Of a stretch of 64,000 nt of DNA, positions 20,962 to 32,567 are shown piece by piece; the first letter of the stretch is position 1; each line of letters opens with the position of its first letter. Source of the stretch: Podospora comata (Eukaryota > Ascomycota > Sordariomycetes > Sordariales > Podosporaceae); NCBI GenBank assembly GCA_017354895.1, contig CP071498.1, forward strand, positions 3,348,001-3,412,000, in the 5' to 3' direction. The position numbers and the translations under genes are program-made. Below the pieces are notes generated by a model. The model had not been told where the DNA came from. It searched no databases and saw only the letters and a program-made list of their open reading frames with translations.

Positions 20962-22404
20962 ATGGCGCGAGCAACCCAATGGCACGCAACCATTGCCATT
21001 TACATCTTTTTCCTACCGACGATCTTTCTCCACCTTCACATCAGAATGAGTTCCGAATTTGACCCGCATTCTCTGCAACACTCCTCTTCTGAAGAAGAAG
21101 CCATTGAAAAATGGAACCCCCGCCCCATAGTCAGCGACCCATCCCACTGCGCTGAGCTTTATAACCTCCTACTCTCCAGATACATCGCCGCTATCCCATC
21201 TGAATTCCACTCCCAAACCCACCCTCCAACAACAACCGCCCTCGAAACAACCCTCTTCCCCCGCTTCAGTACCCTCCACCCAGCCTTCTTCTCCAATATG
21301 GAAGACCCTCACTCCCACCCATTTCACATCCTGCTCTCCCAGCTGCAGACAAGCTCCCCATTCCAACGGGACGCAATCCTCTCCCCGTTCTTCATCCAAC
21401 CAGAACCCGACTTGCTCGTCCCCTCAGAGGCGTACCACTCTCTCTTCCAGATCGACTTTGAAGAGGCGCTCGAACAACAAGGCCGGTGTCTCCTCTTGTT
21501 CCTCCCCGGGAACATGGACTTCACCGGCGAGCCACCCTACGACGAGGGACTGGTGCTCGATGCCGACACCCTCGAGGCGACATGGCGGCACGGGATGGAC
21601 GGCCTGCCGGAGTACCCCGGTCCAAGCTGGATTCCCCTCCATGTTGTTTTGGAGAAAGAACGGGAAAAGTGGGAGAGGGGGGAGTACTACTTTGACGAGG
21701 AGCAGATGAAGGTTGAGCAGAGAGGCTGGACAGAAATCGGGTTGGACGAGACAGTTCAGGCTTGGGAGGGCTTGCTGAAGGCGATCGAGGACAAGGGTGG
21801 GATGGGAGGGGAGTGGGATGAGCCGCTGAGATTGGAGAATGAGGATATTGAGCGGTACAAGGTCAGTCGGTTCGCCAAGGAGTTTCTGAGCAGGTCCAAG
21901 AGGCCAAAGTTCAAGTTTATTGGTCCGGGAATCACGGTGTTCTCGCCGGAGAGTTGGCTCGAGGTTTATGGGTCCGAACCGGAGAATTCTGAGCGGAGGT
22001 TGAACAAGAATGGTGCTGAATACAAAAACTGGCCGACTTTGGTTTTCCCGTCTGCTTACCAGGTTGGATCGCCCTTTCATCAGTGGAGCCCCGGGTATTA
22101 CAAGGCTGCACTTTCTGAGATGGTTCACCGTCGGACGGGTGTTTATCTCAATGGATGGGATCAGCGGTACACCGAGGCAGCTGAGCTGGTGAGCGGATCA
22201 GCTGATGTTCCTCGAGGGATCACGTCTTTTGACAGGCCGCCACCATGGGGACCAGTACGAGGGACCCGTCTGGCACTAATCTTGCGGCACTGGACCACGT
22301 TGGTGGAAGATGGGACGTGGGAGGTGGGCGTCGACGGTGTTGCAGAACATTTGACTTGGTGGAATGATGACAATAAAGCAAAGGCCCAAGTGAGGCGTGT
22401 TTAG
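20962..22404 (+). CDS. Conserved-looking fungal protein of unknown function
   Basis: This single open frame has 480 codons. If translation starts at 20962 there is a hydrophobic N-terminal stretch (IAIYIFFLPTIFLHLHI) that could be a signal anchor. If it starts at the ATG at 21046 (MSSEFDPHS) the product is a soluble acidic protein of 452 residues. The centre is rich in E and W, and the last 100 residues contain several tryptophans (FHQWSPGY, VYLNGWDQRY, HLTWWNDD). I recognise no domain. Codon usage and length support a real gene. It converges on the membrane-protein gene, with 18 bases between the stops. Confidence 0.65.
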   Translation: MARATQWHATIAIYIFFLPTIFLHLHIRMSSEFDPHSLQHSSSEEEAIEKWNPRPIVSDPSHCAELYNLLLSRYIAAIPSEFHSQTHPPTTTALETTLFPRFSTLHPAFFSNMEDPHSHPFHILLSQLQTSSPFQRDAILSPFFIQPEPDLLVPSEAYHSLFQIDFEEALEQQGRCLLLFLPGNMDFTGEPPYDEGLVLDADTLEATWRHGMDGLPEYPGPSWIPLHVVLEKEREKWERGEYYFDEEQMKVEQRGWTEIGLDETVQAWEGLLKAIEDKGGMGGEWDEPLRLENEDIERYKVSRFAKEFLSRSKRPKFKFIGPGITVFSPESWLEVYGSEPENSERRLNKNGAEYKNWPTLVFPSAYQVGSPFHQWSPGYYKAALSEMVHRRTGVYLNGWDQRYTEAAELVSGSADVPRGITSFDRPPPWGPVRGTRLALILRHWTTLVEDGTWEVGVDGVAEHLTWWNDDNKAKAQVRRV

Positions 22405-22422
22405 GAGTGCTCAAAGCACCCC

Positions 22423-23789
22423 CTAAATAGACGTCAAGATCCAAATCGCCGACTGACTGACCAGCCTGGGCGGACACCACAATGCGCCAGGAAGAGTAAG
22501 AAAGTGTGTCCAGTAGACCCATGCGGCGGAGTAAACGGGAATATAAATGAGAGACCCCCATATCACCCACCAAAACCGGATGCCGCCCATCGATGGCGGT
22601 GATCGGCGCCGTATCACCTTTTTTGTTTCCGGGTCTTTGTCCACAGTCTCCTTCCAACCCCAAGTTTCACCTGTGATACGCCATATTGGAACTCCCACTG
22701 AAATGGCGACCAACATAATGCCAGGCGCCGCAAACATGAATCGCAGCGGTGGTTGCATGTACTGCTTGATGACTTCGTTTGGAAACCTCTCCCAGGTCAC
22801 ACCGATGAACACCGCAGCGGAGATCTGGAAAATAAACTCGACCATGGCAGCCGAAACGTACACGTCAACATAAATGTGCTCTTTCTCTTTGCGGCCGTCT
22901 TTTTCCCACGCAAGGGATATCTTCTCATTCTCTTGCTCTTGTTCTTGCTCAAGTCTTGTGTTGCCGTCAGGGAACCTCCGGCCCCCCACGGAAAACGAAG
23001 TCCGCAGGATAGCGAGCCACCATGCCTTTAGTCTGGGCCTGGACAGGTAAAGAGCAAAGACCTTTAAAAATTCCAGATGTTCGTATCCCTCAGTTCTGAC
23101 GACTAGAAGAGCCGCGCCGACATTGCCTGTCACTTGCAGGACAAGCCACATCAGCCATGTCCAGTATACTTTTTTGCCCCCTCGCTTGCCGAACAGATGA
23201 CGCGAGGCTCTGTACAGTATTGGCCTTGCCGCGGTGACGATCAGGAGGACCGCCAGGATAACGTCCGTGGCAGCAAAGGTTGCAATTGTAGCTCCGGCGT
23301 TTGGACATTGGTCGGGACTGGTGATGTTTCGAGGCGCGATGATCCACTCGACAGGTATAGGAGGGAGGGCAACTTTGGTGTCGTTTCCAGTGTTGAGCTC
23401 GCTGGGTGTGACGATGACAACGGGGTATTGTCCGGAGTTGCCACGATCAAGGTACTATCAGCAAGAAGGTCCATCAGCAAATGTGGCTCAAATCCTGTTT
23501 GATCCTGTCATACCGGCACTGTAGCTGGGTCACCAGGAACATATTTGCCTGCTGACTTTGCGCCGGCAGCGGCAACGTCAGGAGGAGTTGTTACGATCAC
23601 TCCTGGTGTTGTTCCCCATATGGCGACAGGTGCTGGGGCTGGGGCTGGTGCCGGGGCGGGAGCACCCCAAGTTTTGCCAATAGTCGTGCCTGCTGTGCCC
23701 GATGTGCTCCCGGTGCTGTCAGTGCTGCTGCCTGAGCTACCACCACCTGTTGAAACCCTGGGAGGTGGACGAGTTATGATGATGACCAT
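22423..23789 (-). CDS. Multi-pass membrane protein, unknown function
   Basis: There are two exons, 23789-23514 and 23454-22423, across a 59-nt intron (GTATGA...GATAG), totalling 435 residues. The first 90 residues are low-complexity Ser/Gly/Thr and a run of alternating Ala-Pro. A luminal-looking segment follows with NIT and an isolated cysteine (SPDQCPN), then about five membrane spans (for example TDVILAVLLIVTAA, MWLVLQVTGNVGAALLVV, FIFQISAAVFIGVTW, FMFAAPGIMLVAISVGVPIW and WVIWGSLIYIPVYSAAWVYW). A charged E/Q/K loop sits between spans 2 and 3. This layout occurs in uncharacterised fungal integral membrane proteins, and I cannot assign a function. The donor GTATGA is slightly off consensus. 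Confidence 0.65.
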
Positions 23790-24255
23790 GTTCAAACTGT
23801 CAACAGAAATGAAGGCTTTGAACTAAACTACCGAATCATAACCACTCGACACCGCGCGAAGATGGTGGGCAATAAGTATCACCTATTTATCTCCGCAGCC
23901 AATGTACTACCCAACTGCTGTGACAATGATGGGAGACCTCAGCCGCATCTGCTAAACACCCGTGCCGCAAAACTGCAGGAGTCTTATTCATGGACATGCC
24001 CAAGGATGGGTAACACGATTTTTGGTTTAATCTAAAAGCTTCTTCTCATAGGATAGTTTCTCGTGGCAAGCTGAGATGTGATAGAGAGGTGGGTAACACT
24101 GAGACACTCGAAGCTGATGGCCCACTACCTGGTCTAAATAGACTTGGACCTGCCAGCTTTTCTTGAGTGGCGCGGTAAGGCTCGAAGTGACTAGTCTCCC
24201 TGCCACCCAATGATGAAAGGTTTCTCCCCAGCAAGCCAGGCTAGTCCCCCACCAT
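23790..24255. other. Intergenic spacer
   Basis: This spacer separates the start of the membrane-protein gene from the 3' end of the MFS gene. No gene or repeat was seen. Confidence 0.4.
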
Positions 24256-26069
24256 CTAAGCAGCAATGGCAATCACATCTTTCGACATCTTCCGTTTCTT
24301 CACACCATCGTTAACAACTTGTCTTGTATGGCTTAAGGGAAGGATGGCCACTTACAGTGAAACATACTGAAAGAATCAAGCCAACAGCGCCTCCTACATA
24401 CACAGGAATGAACACCTTTTGCAAAGCCAATACGATGGCTTGGATTGCGGCAATTCTCGACTCTTCTGACAGTGACTGGAAGTACTCTCCGCTATGCCCT
24501 GACAGGGCCAATTGCAATGTGTTCCGTGGGACGCCGGGAAGTGCCACCATGAGATTTGCGATGGCATCGTTGACGAACACTGCCCCAGCAATAGCCAAGC
24601 CAAAGGCGATGCCGCCCTGTTGCCCGAGCATAACAAAGCTGATGCCGTACGCCATTTCCTCAGGAGGTACTAAAGTCTGAATGACAGCATATCCCGCCTG
24701 GGCAAAGGCACCGGTTCCAAGGCCAATCAGGATCTCAAAGCCGTAAAGGTGAGACTCTGGCGTGCTGGCTTCTATCCTTGCTGAGCAGACGAGATATGTT
24801 AGTTACATCATCTTGAGACGCACAAACAGATCACTTACATAACAGCACGCCTCCCACAAGCGCTAGGATACTGCCGGTAATATACCAAGGTTGGAAATAT
24901 TCCCATCTCACCATCAGGTGTCCATTGATCAAAATAGCCGCACTCAAGGTGAAGATGAGAGGCAATAGCCTGACAGCTGCTTCGGTCGGACTGTCTCCTC
25001 GGGTGAACTGGAAGTATAGTGGGATGTAATAGATCGGAATGAACGCGGCAGCATTGATGGCAGCTGCAGAACAGAACAACAAGACCAGATTCCACCTTCT
25101 CAAAAAGTGCGATGGGAAGATCTTGTCGCCCTTATCCCTTAGTCCAAAGTTCCAGCTTTGCTGCACGCCAAATGCTCCAAACAACACAAAGGATACCACG
25201 AACAACGCGATGATGTTGCCGCTATTCCACTCGTATAGGGCACCACCCAGATTGATTGCCATAACCAAAGTCGTAATCGCCGCCACGCTCAACAACGTCC
25301 CTCCAAAATCGAATTTCTTGACCAGTTCCTGGCTCGAGGTTTCCCGTGGCTGGGGCTTGTACGACGGAATCCAAAACAGATACACCGGTGCGAACAAACC
25401 GGCAATGCACAAGTTGATGTAGAAAGCCCACCTCCACGTTGCCGGGCTCTCCACGAACGCGCCGCCCACCACAGGCCCGAGCACGGTACCGACTCCCCAA
25501 ACCAAGCCCACGAAGCTGAGATATGCAGGTCTTTCCATGTTGGTGGTTGTCGCACTCAATAGGTTCATCGTCCCGAGGTACATCCCGTTACCGCCCATAC
25601 CAGCCAACACCCTCCCCACAATCAGCGCGTCCATCGACGGTGCCGCTCCGCAGATGGCAGATCCGATGTTGAAGAGGACGGTGGAGAAGATGTACAGCCA
25701 TTTTGCGTCGAAGAGGCTGTAAAGTTTTCCAAAGGGCAGGACAACGCTTACGCCACCGAGTAAGAAGCCGACGGAAAGCCAAGGGAGTTTGAGGCTGTCG
25801 CCGAAGGCGTTGACGGCGGCGGGGGTGATGTCTGCTACTACTGTGTTGTCGAGGGAGTAGAGGAAGATGGAGGATAAGATGGCGATGACGACCGAGATCC
25901 ACTTGAAGCCGTGGATGTCGCGGGGTGGTGGTGCTGGATCTGTTGTGTTGGGGTTGGGAAGGCCAGCTTCGACTTTGGTGGAGTCGGAGTCGCTTCCTGT
26001 GCTGCTTGTTAGATGGTTGTTGTCGGACTTTTCCCTGAGGGAGGCCGTGGCGGATGCTGAGGAGGACAT
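24256..26069 (-). CDS. MFS drug/metabolite exporter, 14-span (DHA2-like)
   Basis: There are three exons, 26069-24839, 24780-24356 and 24297-24256, totalling 565 residues. A polar 60-residue cytoplasmic start leads into membrane spans with MFS signatures: SLDNTVVADITPA in span 1 (the usual LDxTIV-like motif), GRVLAGMGGNGMYLG in span 4 and WGVGTVLGPVVGGAF in span 5 (antiporter motif C). The count of spans and the length suit proton-driven DHA2 exporters of the plasma membrane, a family that includes toxin pumps of fungal gene clusters. The first intron has a TAACTAAC branch site. The last exon is only 14 codons (KRKMSKDVIAIAA). A start at 26123 would add 18 residues and is less likely. Its place near the P450/methyltransferase pair suggests, but does not prove, export of their product. 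Confidence 0.9.
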
Positions 26070-27791
26070 CTTCACACTGTGAAACAAAGAGCAAAACAAA
26101 GGCACTTTGGGATAAATGAACATCAGCTGTGAGGTGTAAAAAGGCGTGTCTCGTTTCTTTATTTGCCTGCAAATAAGAAATTATCGTTGCAATGGCTAAT
26201 CCGGTCCCGTCGGTCCATCTTCAGTAACATACCTGCCTTGCCTGATCCACTCATTCCGAGATGTGTATGCAGATCAGTTTCGAGGTATGGAGTTTATGTA
26301 GATGGGTAAGCTGCTCTAACTTCAAGAAGCCCCCACGCAGCTCACCAAGTCGTGGTGATCAGGGTCAGTCCCACAAAAAGCCCTCTTGTCGTTTCATCCG
26401 AACCAACAAGAAAAATGGAGATAATCTTGACTACCGGAACATTTCTTCCGACTTTTGTAGATCAGATGCTCTTCAACTGTGCGGTTCGTTGCTGTTAGAT
26501 GTCATGATAGGGCATGCGAAGTGTCCGCATTCCTAGCGTCGTTGAAGACGTATGCTCTTGTATCACAAACTCCGGTCCTTCTACCCATGGTTCTCAGCTG
26601 CTACGCCGCAATCCTTCCCGGCAACCCAAAGCCCGGAGATGGCATCTGAGGCGCCTGTGCAAGCGATGGATGGCAGCAAAAAAGACAGTGATCGACATAT
26701 TCCGATAAGATGTCGTATATCAAAGCTTATTGCTGGCTTTGACGTGTACGATGCAACGTTCGTGCCATTTTGTCGGGTTTGGACCCATCAAGTGAAGCTC
26801 AAGTCAGGTCCCCACTTGGTGGCGACCCCTATTACCCCTGAATTGGTGAGGATCAGCTTGCCAAGACCTCAGGGGCGCGAAACCACATTTGGAAGTTTGA
26901 GTGCCAAGTCCAGGTTGGACTGCCGGTATACAATCGAGACACTGTGTGGTGAGCCCTGGACGGTATGCTGGTGTGAAGTTGATTCATTCGGAGCTTGTGC
27001 CAATGAAAAGTTTCTGAGAGTTATCTTGTTGTGAAGTGTTTACTGCCCAACATGGACCCATAAGCGCAAGCGCAACTTCGAGACTACAATTTACCCAACA
27101 ATGCATTATAAGCTAGCCAAGAGATAGCAATGGGGGAAAACGGGGCAAGCTCTCACTCTGACTTTTGCCTGATGGTAAGTTCTGCTTAAATCAAGGACAG
27201 AGGTATTATGAATCCAAGTCGAGCATAGAGTCACTCTGTGGGCCAGCACACTGATACAATTTGTCTTCCTTCACTCACTGTGGTTGAGCAGAATTTCTTG
27301 ATGGTGATGCAACAGCCCAACGGCCGCCTTGGACTTGGCTGCATTTTGGTAATTGGTCATGCTAAAAGGGCCCAAATGGGCCCATTCCACTTCGAACAGG
27401 CGTTCCATTCTGGCATTCGAGAACAGGAAGAATTTTGCGACGGAATTTAATGATGCTAGCTCTAGGTATGCTGATAGCCAAGGCCAAATGATGCCCGACG
27501 GCCTTGGGATTCTGATGGGTGTTGGTTCGCTGGCTGGCTCTCCCAAGATGTCGGACTCGAGATATCAAACAAGTAAATAAGTAATGTCAGTCCGCCTTAG
27601 TTCAACTCGTTTTCCATGGGCTGTTTGAGTGAGCAGGCGACTTTCGACAGTTTTGTTTTAAATACTGTTTATATTGATCGGCCGGACAGCACTTAAAATC
27701 AGTTCATAATACGTTGCTCCTTCAAAGACTTTACCACAGTACGCTGATATCACTGAAGGGATGAAATCTTGTGATTGGCTGACCTACTGGC
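26070..27791. other. Long intergenic stretch
   Basis: About 1.7 kb has no recognisable gene. The best open frame is 26552-27034 on the plus strand (160 codons, with a possible start MASEAPVQAMDG at 26639). It has no known motif and may be chance. The region upstream of 26.1 kb should hold the MFS promoter. Confidence 0.35.
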
Positions 27792-29199
27792 ATGCTAGAT
27801 ATCACCATGCCTCACTCGACAACCCACCAACAGCCATTCATCATGGTCCCGACCCGCCAGTATTATCAAAGCCCGGATACATTCCTCTTGAACAGCATTG
27901 TCGACATCAACAAGCTCCTGAAGACCGCTGTCTCGTCCGGCCTCAAAGATGTCCCAGCTGTAGGTTCGCTGCTGGGGAGCGTCGTCAACGCACTCTGGCC
28001 AGAGAAAAGCCAACCCACCCTGCAGTGGGACAGAATCGAGAAGGATATTCGCAGGGTCGTTGAGGGCCTTCTGGACAGAGACAAGGCCAACACTCTCCGG
28101 CAAATGATTGACTCCCTCCATGACTTGATCGACGGGTATAACAAAACCGCTTATGGCGGACGACAGAAAGGCGAGAAGTTCACCTTCCTCCTTGGCTGGT
28201 TCACCGTCACCCGGCGCGAGTTCACCGAGAACGGCACACCTTGGCTGACGCTGCAATATTTTGTTCCTCTGGCCACGCTCCATCTCACGCTACTCCGCGA
28301 ACAACTGCTACGCTGGGACAAGCTTTACCCCGACAACACAATGGATGAGGTGCGGCTCCGCAGGGAACTCCAAGATGCGATCACCATCTATACCACCGCT
28401 GCCGAGTAGATCCGCGACAAGTGCTTGAAGTGGCGTATGGATGAGCGTATCATCGTGACAGAAGATGAAGCTTATGACTGGTGTTTGGTTGGTCGTCAAT
28501 GGCGCAAGTTTGTTCGCGACCTCGAAACCCAGTTCTCCCAGACGATTTCATGGGGCCCTGAGATCGGTCCAAGCAGAAGGGTACCGTATTGAAGAGGAGG
28601 TGAACAGATACGCACAGGATTTGCGCGACACGGCTGGTGCTGTCTACCGACAACAGATTGATGACATCCTCGCGCCTTCACTTCAGTGGCCACAGTTTGA
28701 TAAGGGGGGCACGTATGACCCAGTGAGGCGGGTCATCATGGCTGGCACAACGGGACCCATGTGTGCCGGTATCTCTTCCGGAATGTGGCACTTCAACGAC
28801 CGAGAGTTTTCAAGGGAGCATGGGCCCATCACCAAGGTAGTTGTCCATGCCTGGGATCGCGTTTATGGCTTTGAGGTCTGGTATGGCGGTGTCAGTAGCG
28901 GTCTCCGCGGCAGGCGTGGTGGCTCGCAGAGGGAGTTGGAAGTTGGAGACTTGGAGTCAATTGTTTGCGTGACAGGTCACGCCGGGCAATGGCTAGACTC
29001 GGTCAGTTTCTTTGTGAGCCCCAACAAGCATATCAACGGTGGGAACGGTACGGATAATTTCCGTATAGGTTTCGCAGAGGATTGCCCTTCAAACGAAACG
29101 GACACACTCCGCTTGGATTATGTCTATGGCTGGTCCAACAGCGGGAGCGGTCTTATCGAGGGTTTTGGCGCTGTCTTCTGCCGGGTGGAGATCTTGTAA
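27792..29199 (+). pseudogene. Delta-endotoxin-like gene with jacalin-type lectin domain, broken (fossil)
   Basis: This is the remnant of a gene of the insecticidal delta-endotoxin (Cry-type) family. The first two thirds resemble the helical N-terminal pore-forming domain, and the last third (about 28.8-29.2 kb) resembles a jacalin/beta-prism lectin domain. It looks broken, with about two interruptions, and is treated here as a fossil. Much of the coding pattern is still clear, so the decay is probably not old. Relatives with a toxin helical bundle are known mainly from bacteria, with scattered fungal members, so an origin by transfer is plausible. The phosphotransferase gene beside it is also decayed. 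Confidence 0.65.
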
Positions 29200-29455
29200 A
29201 TAGAGGCGCCAGGTGCTCAAGCTTGTTTGTCAATAATTACTGGGCTCTTTGTTTCTCATATCTACCTAGTGTGGAGCCCCATGTACATGCAGCAAATAGT
29301 CACTATCAAGCATGGGTAGGTAGTAGGGTTGTTGCCTTGCTAGAATTCTTCCATATAAACATGTAGTCAACCCCTCAATGCACTTCAGCTTGAAGGATAT
29401 CACCGGGCAAGCAACCCAACTGATTCTTTCAACACAGAGAGCCAAGTCTCCAATC

Positions 29456-30908
29456 ATGCCAGTGACCCACAACCTCCAGAACTTTCAAGGTCGCTTGGAC
29501 TTTATCCACGACTTGCTGCCGAGATTCAGCTTCAGCGTAAGTATACTCCACAGGTCTCTCACACATGAGTGGCCCTCAAGCTGGCATCGCTTCTACATCA
29601 CAGAGCAGTGTGGAGGTGAAACCTGTTCACTATGACCCCGTGTTCTCATTCAAGTACAAGAGCTTCGTTTACCTCATCTCCCTGGCATTAGCCCTTGAAT
29701 CTGATCACTAACTGCATGGAGAAAATGGGCCTTTGCAACCCGGCTGCGTTGCCATCCCGAAAGGTACCAAGGAATTGATTCTGCGCCTCACCAACCTGGA
29801 AGCTGAAGGCATGAGCCGAACAGGCCGTGTTGAGAACGAAGTCGCCATGACGAAGCTAGCTTCATCGGCTCTCAGCTCTTACCAACCCAGCATTGTGCCA
29901 CACATTTATGCCTGGGGAGGCACATCCGGAGGCTCAGCTCAAGGATGGAATCTCCAAGAGCACTGTCAGGATATGAAGTGTTCCATCCATTCGAGGAGCT
30001 GGATGCTCACCAGAAGAGGCATTTGTTTAGTAAAATGGCCAAGATTCTGAAAAGGATTCAAGACTTTGAGCTCCCTCCAAGCATCAAGAGCTTCGGGGAC
30101 GTGACCTTTGACGAACCTGGCGAAATCGGTAGCGCAGCCACTTTTCTTGGTGACCTTGCTCCATGGCAAACGTATGAAGAGTATTTCCAAAACCAACTGG
30201 AAGTTGCTTTAAAGTCACCAGATGCCAATGAGTACATCAAACAATGGCACGCCGATAGTCTTTGCCAACAGATTGAGGAGTTTTCTAGCGAACGGGGGTG
30301 TTGCGTCTCATTTCAAATCCCTGGCCTCAGCAGCAGAGAAGGTCATTGTTCACGGCACTTTGAGTACGTCCTACTCCGGTTCTTTCTGAATCCAAAGTGT
30401 TGATACCCATCTGCTAATATTGTCATCTCGCATAGGCGCTATCGATCTTTTGTTTGATCCTCAGTCTGGCCGTATTACTGCCCTTCTCGACTATGACCTG
30501 CATTTCTCACCCCACGCCTGGATTCCTCAGGTCATTTTACTCTCCACACGAGGGATTTCCAGAATTTCCAACGTGGACCGACGACACAAGCAGTAAGCAG
30601 TGGTTGCTACGAAAAGCAAAGCTGGAGGGTTTCCCCCATCTCCTGCCAGCCACAACTGATGATGGTGTCCACTGGGAAGATGCAAAGGCCTGGGAAGACG
30701 CTCTTGAGATGGAAACTGTAAAGAGGCCGAGCAACATACAGGGATTTGACGAGGTTTCTATGCTAGATACCCTGCTTTCTTCTATTCTACCGTCTAAAGT
30801 TGCGAGTGATGATCTGCAGCGTTTAATCCCCCTGGAGGAATATCTTTTAAGATCAGGGATAAAGCTCAGAAGCTCATTCCTAAACTATTGGCGCAGCTCC
30901 AATGTTAG
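29456..30908 (+). pseudogene. Aminoglycoside phosphotransferase (APH)-like kinase gene, decayed
   Basis: Pieces of a fungal APH-family protein lie in order but in different frames. The N-terminal piece starts near 29456 (MPVTHNLQNFQGRLDF), with a GTAAGT donor at 29537. A core piece carries GTKELILRLTNLEAEG. The next holds HPFEELDAHQKRHLFSKMAKIL, then a catalytic-loop-like VIVHGTLSAIDLLFD followed by the metal-binding segment ITALLDYDLHFSPH. The C-terminal piece has EFPTWTDD and LPATTDDGVHWEDAKAWEDAL. The Brenner-type HGD is HGT here, so the catalytic aspartate is missing or shifted. Frames change near 29.65-29.75, 29.96, 30.53 and 30.86 kb, which introns do not explain. The family phosphorylates small molecules or proteins, and the ancestral substrate is unknown. 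Confidence 0.65.
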
Positions 30909-31024
30909 ACACAACCGGGAAAGACGACATTGGATGTAAAGTACACTAAAGTTAGTAGGAGGTTTGCTTTGCAGTTAGGCCCTCTATCTAGATATTGTGC
31001 TTATAGTAAGAGATGGGATTATCC

Positions 31025-32170
31025 TCATAAAGAAAAGAAGCTAGCTGCCATGACCACCAAAGGCAGTTTGCACAAGTCCCTGGTCGAAACTCCAAGCCCC
31101 ATGGCCGCATTAATGAACGGGTTACCCAGATCTTCCTCGCCATTTCCGTTGCCATTCTGTCCCTCACCCCCATCGTCGTCCCCATTGCCGCTCCCATCCT
31201 CAACAGGCTCATCAGCCACCCCCCCGTCAATAACTTCAGCCTTCAGGCAGGTCACTTCTGCCCACGGACCTTCAGAGGCCCCTTTTATGGCGTTTTCCTC
31301 AGCATACTCTCCATTCAAACCCCAGATATGCCCCACGACATACACCTGCCTGACAGCCTGCTGAAACGCATCCACCGTCCCATTACCGATGTGCGCAAAC
31401 GCCAACAGGTCAATCGTCCCGTTAGAGTTGCCTCCAAGCGGGGAGTCGCTGGGCATGAGCACGGCGTCTGGCGGTATCACTGGTAATTCCTGTGTCAAAC
31501 CCACCCCAAGTCCTACAATACCCGACGGCGGGCGGCATCGCTCCGGTATAAGAACAGGCCGAGGGGGGGGGCATAGACTCTCGCCCCCGGCACCATTTGG
31601 TCCCATGAATTCCTGTTCTTTGTAGGCTTCCGTCAGGTTTCTTTTGATATCCGCGATGCAGTCGGCAGAGAGGATGCTAGTGCAGCCTGGCCCGAGGAGA
31701 GGGGTGTCCCGGGTCCAACCTGAGGAGACAAACACGACTCCACACATTGACCACGAGGGATGCTTGGGAACCTGCCAGGCAAATCTGTCTGTACTTGGGA
31801 CTTTAACACGGTCGGACTTTGGGTGTTGGACTTGCAGCCAGGTGCCAGCGGCGTTGGAGAGGGTGTCGTTGCCCGGGAAAGCCAGGGGACCGATGGAGGG
31901 CTTGACTTTGACGGTGTAGTTCCATGATTGGTGTGAGGGAAGCTCGGAGCCGGGGTACTCGGCGGTGATGTTGTAGGATTGAATCGAAGCTTTGGAGGTG
32001 GCATTGTATCCTGATGCGAAAGTCGACGACCATGAGTCGCCTGACATACGGACTACGTCGCTGCCAAGGGTCATGGAACCATTGCTCTCAAACAGAGATG
32101 CAAATACTTGGGCAGATGCCGTATCGCCGAACGCTAGGACGCCCAGAAGGAAAGGGCGAGTGAGTAACAT
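31025..32170 (-). CDS. Secreted, probably GPI-anchored glycoprotein
   Basis: This single exon encodes 381 residues. It opens with a signal peptide (RPFLLGVLAFGDTASA, cut before QVFA). It then has a Ser/Thr/Asn-rich body with many N-glycosylation sequons (NGS, NAT, NIT, NYT, NDT, NLT, NGT) and cysteines in a small conserved-looking cluster (WSMCGVVFVSSGW, GPGCTSILSADCI). An acidic Gly/Asn/Glu spacer follows. It ends with a small-residue site (FINAAMG) and a hydrophobic tail (LPLVVMAASFFSL), the usual pattern for GPI attachment. It should lie at the cell surface or in the wall. I do not recognise a catalytic domain. Confidence 0.75.
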   Translation of the reverse strand: MLLTRPFLLGVLAFGDTASAQVFASLFESNGSMTLGSDVVRMSGDSWSSTFASGYNATSKASIQSYNITAEYPGSELPSHQSWNYTVKVKPSIGPLAFPGNDTLSNAAGTWLQVQHPKSDRVKVPSTDRFAWQVPKHPSWSMCGVVFVSSGWTRDTPLLGPGCTSILSADCIADIKRNLTEAYKEQEFMGPNGAGGESLCPPPRPVLIPERCRPPSGIVGLGVGLTQELPVIPPDAVLMPSDSPLGGNSNGTIDLLAFAHIGNGTVDAFQQAVRQVYVVGHIWGLNGEYAEENAIKGASEGPWAEVTCLKAEVIDGGVADEPVEDGSGNGDDDGGEGQNGNGNGEEDLGNPFINAAMGLGVSTRDLCKLPLVVMAASFFSL

Positions 32171-32567
32171 TTTGGTACTGACTAAAACTGAAACAAGTGT
32201 GGGATAGTGAATGCCAGTTGGGTGCTAAAGAATGAAATTTAAGAGAAGCACAAGAAAACCTCTGAGATATCGGGGACTCGTCACTGTTACAATGTCGCAT
32301 TTTTATGCCCTGACGCGGAAGCTTGGCGATAAGTTCGACTCTGCCAACAGGAGAATAGTCAGGTGCCAACAGTTCTTGTCATTCGCTGCGCCACAATGAG
32401 AAGGGTAACAAGTTCCTCACATACCACGGAAATCTTGGACCTTCCTGATGAGACAAAACTCAACATAAACCATTCAAGTCTTGTTGTGTCACAAGTTGAT
32501 CGCCAATGGCAACTCTGAACATGGAAGGCTCTTAGCTATACCACACCAAGACAACCTCGAGGCTGCA
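32171..32567. other. Intergenic spacer
   Basis: The spacer runs from the start of the GPI-protein gene to the 3' end of the RTA1 gene. No gene was seen. Confidence 0.4.

Noticed and set aside
26552-27034. 160-codon plus-strand frame in the spacer after the MFS gene
   Set aside because: It has no recognisable motif, and codon pattern and context are not convincing. It is mentioned only in the spacer entry.
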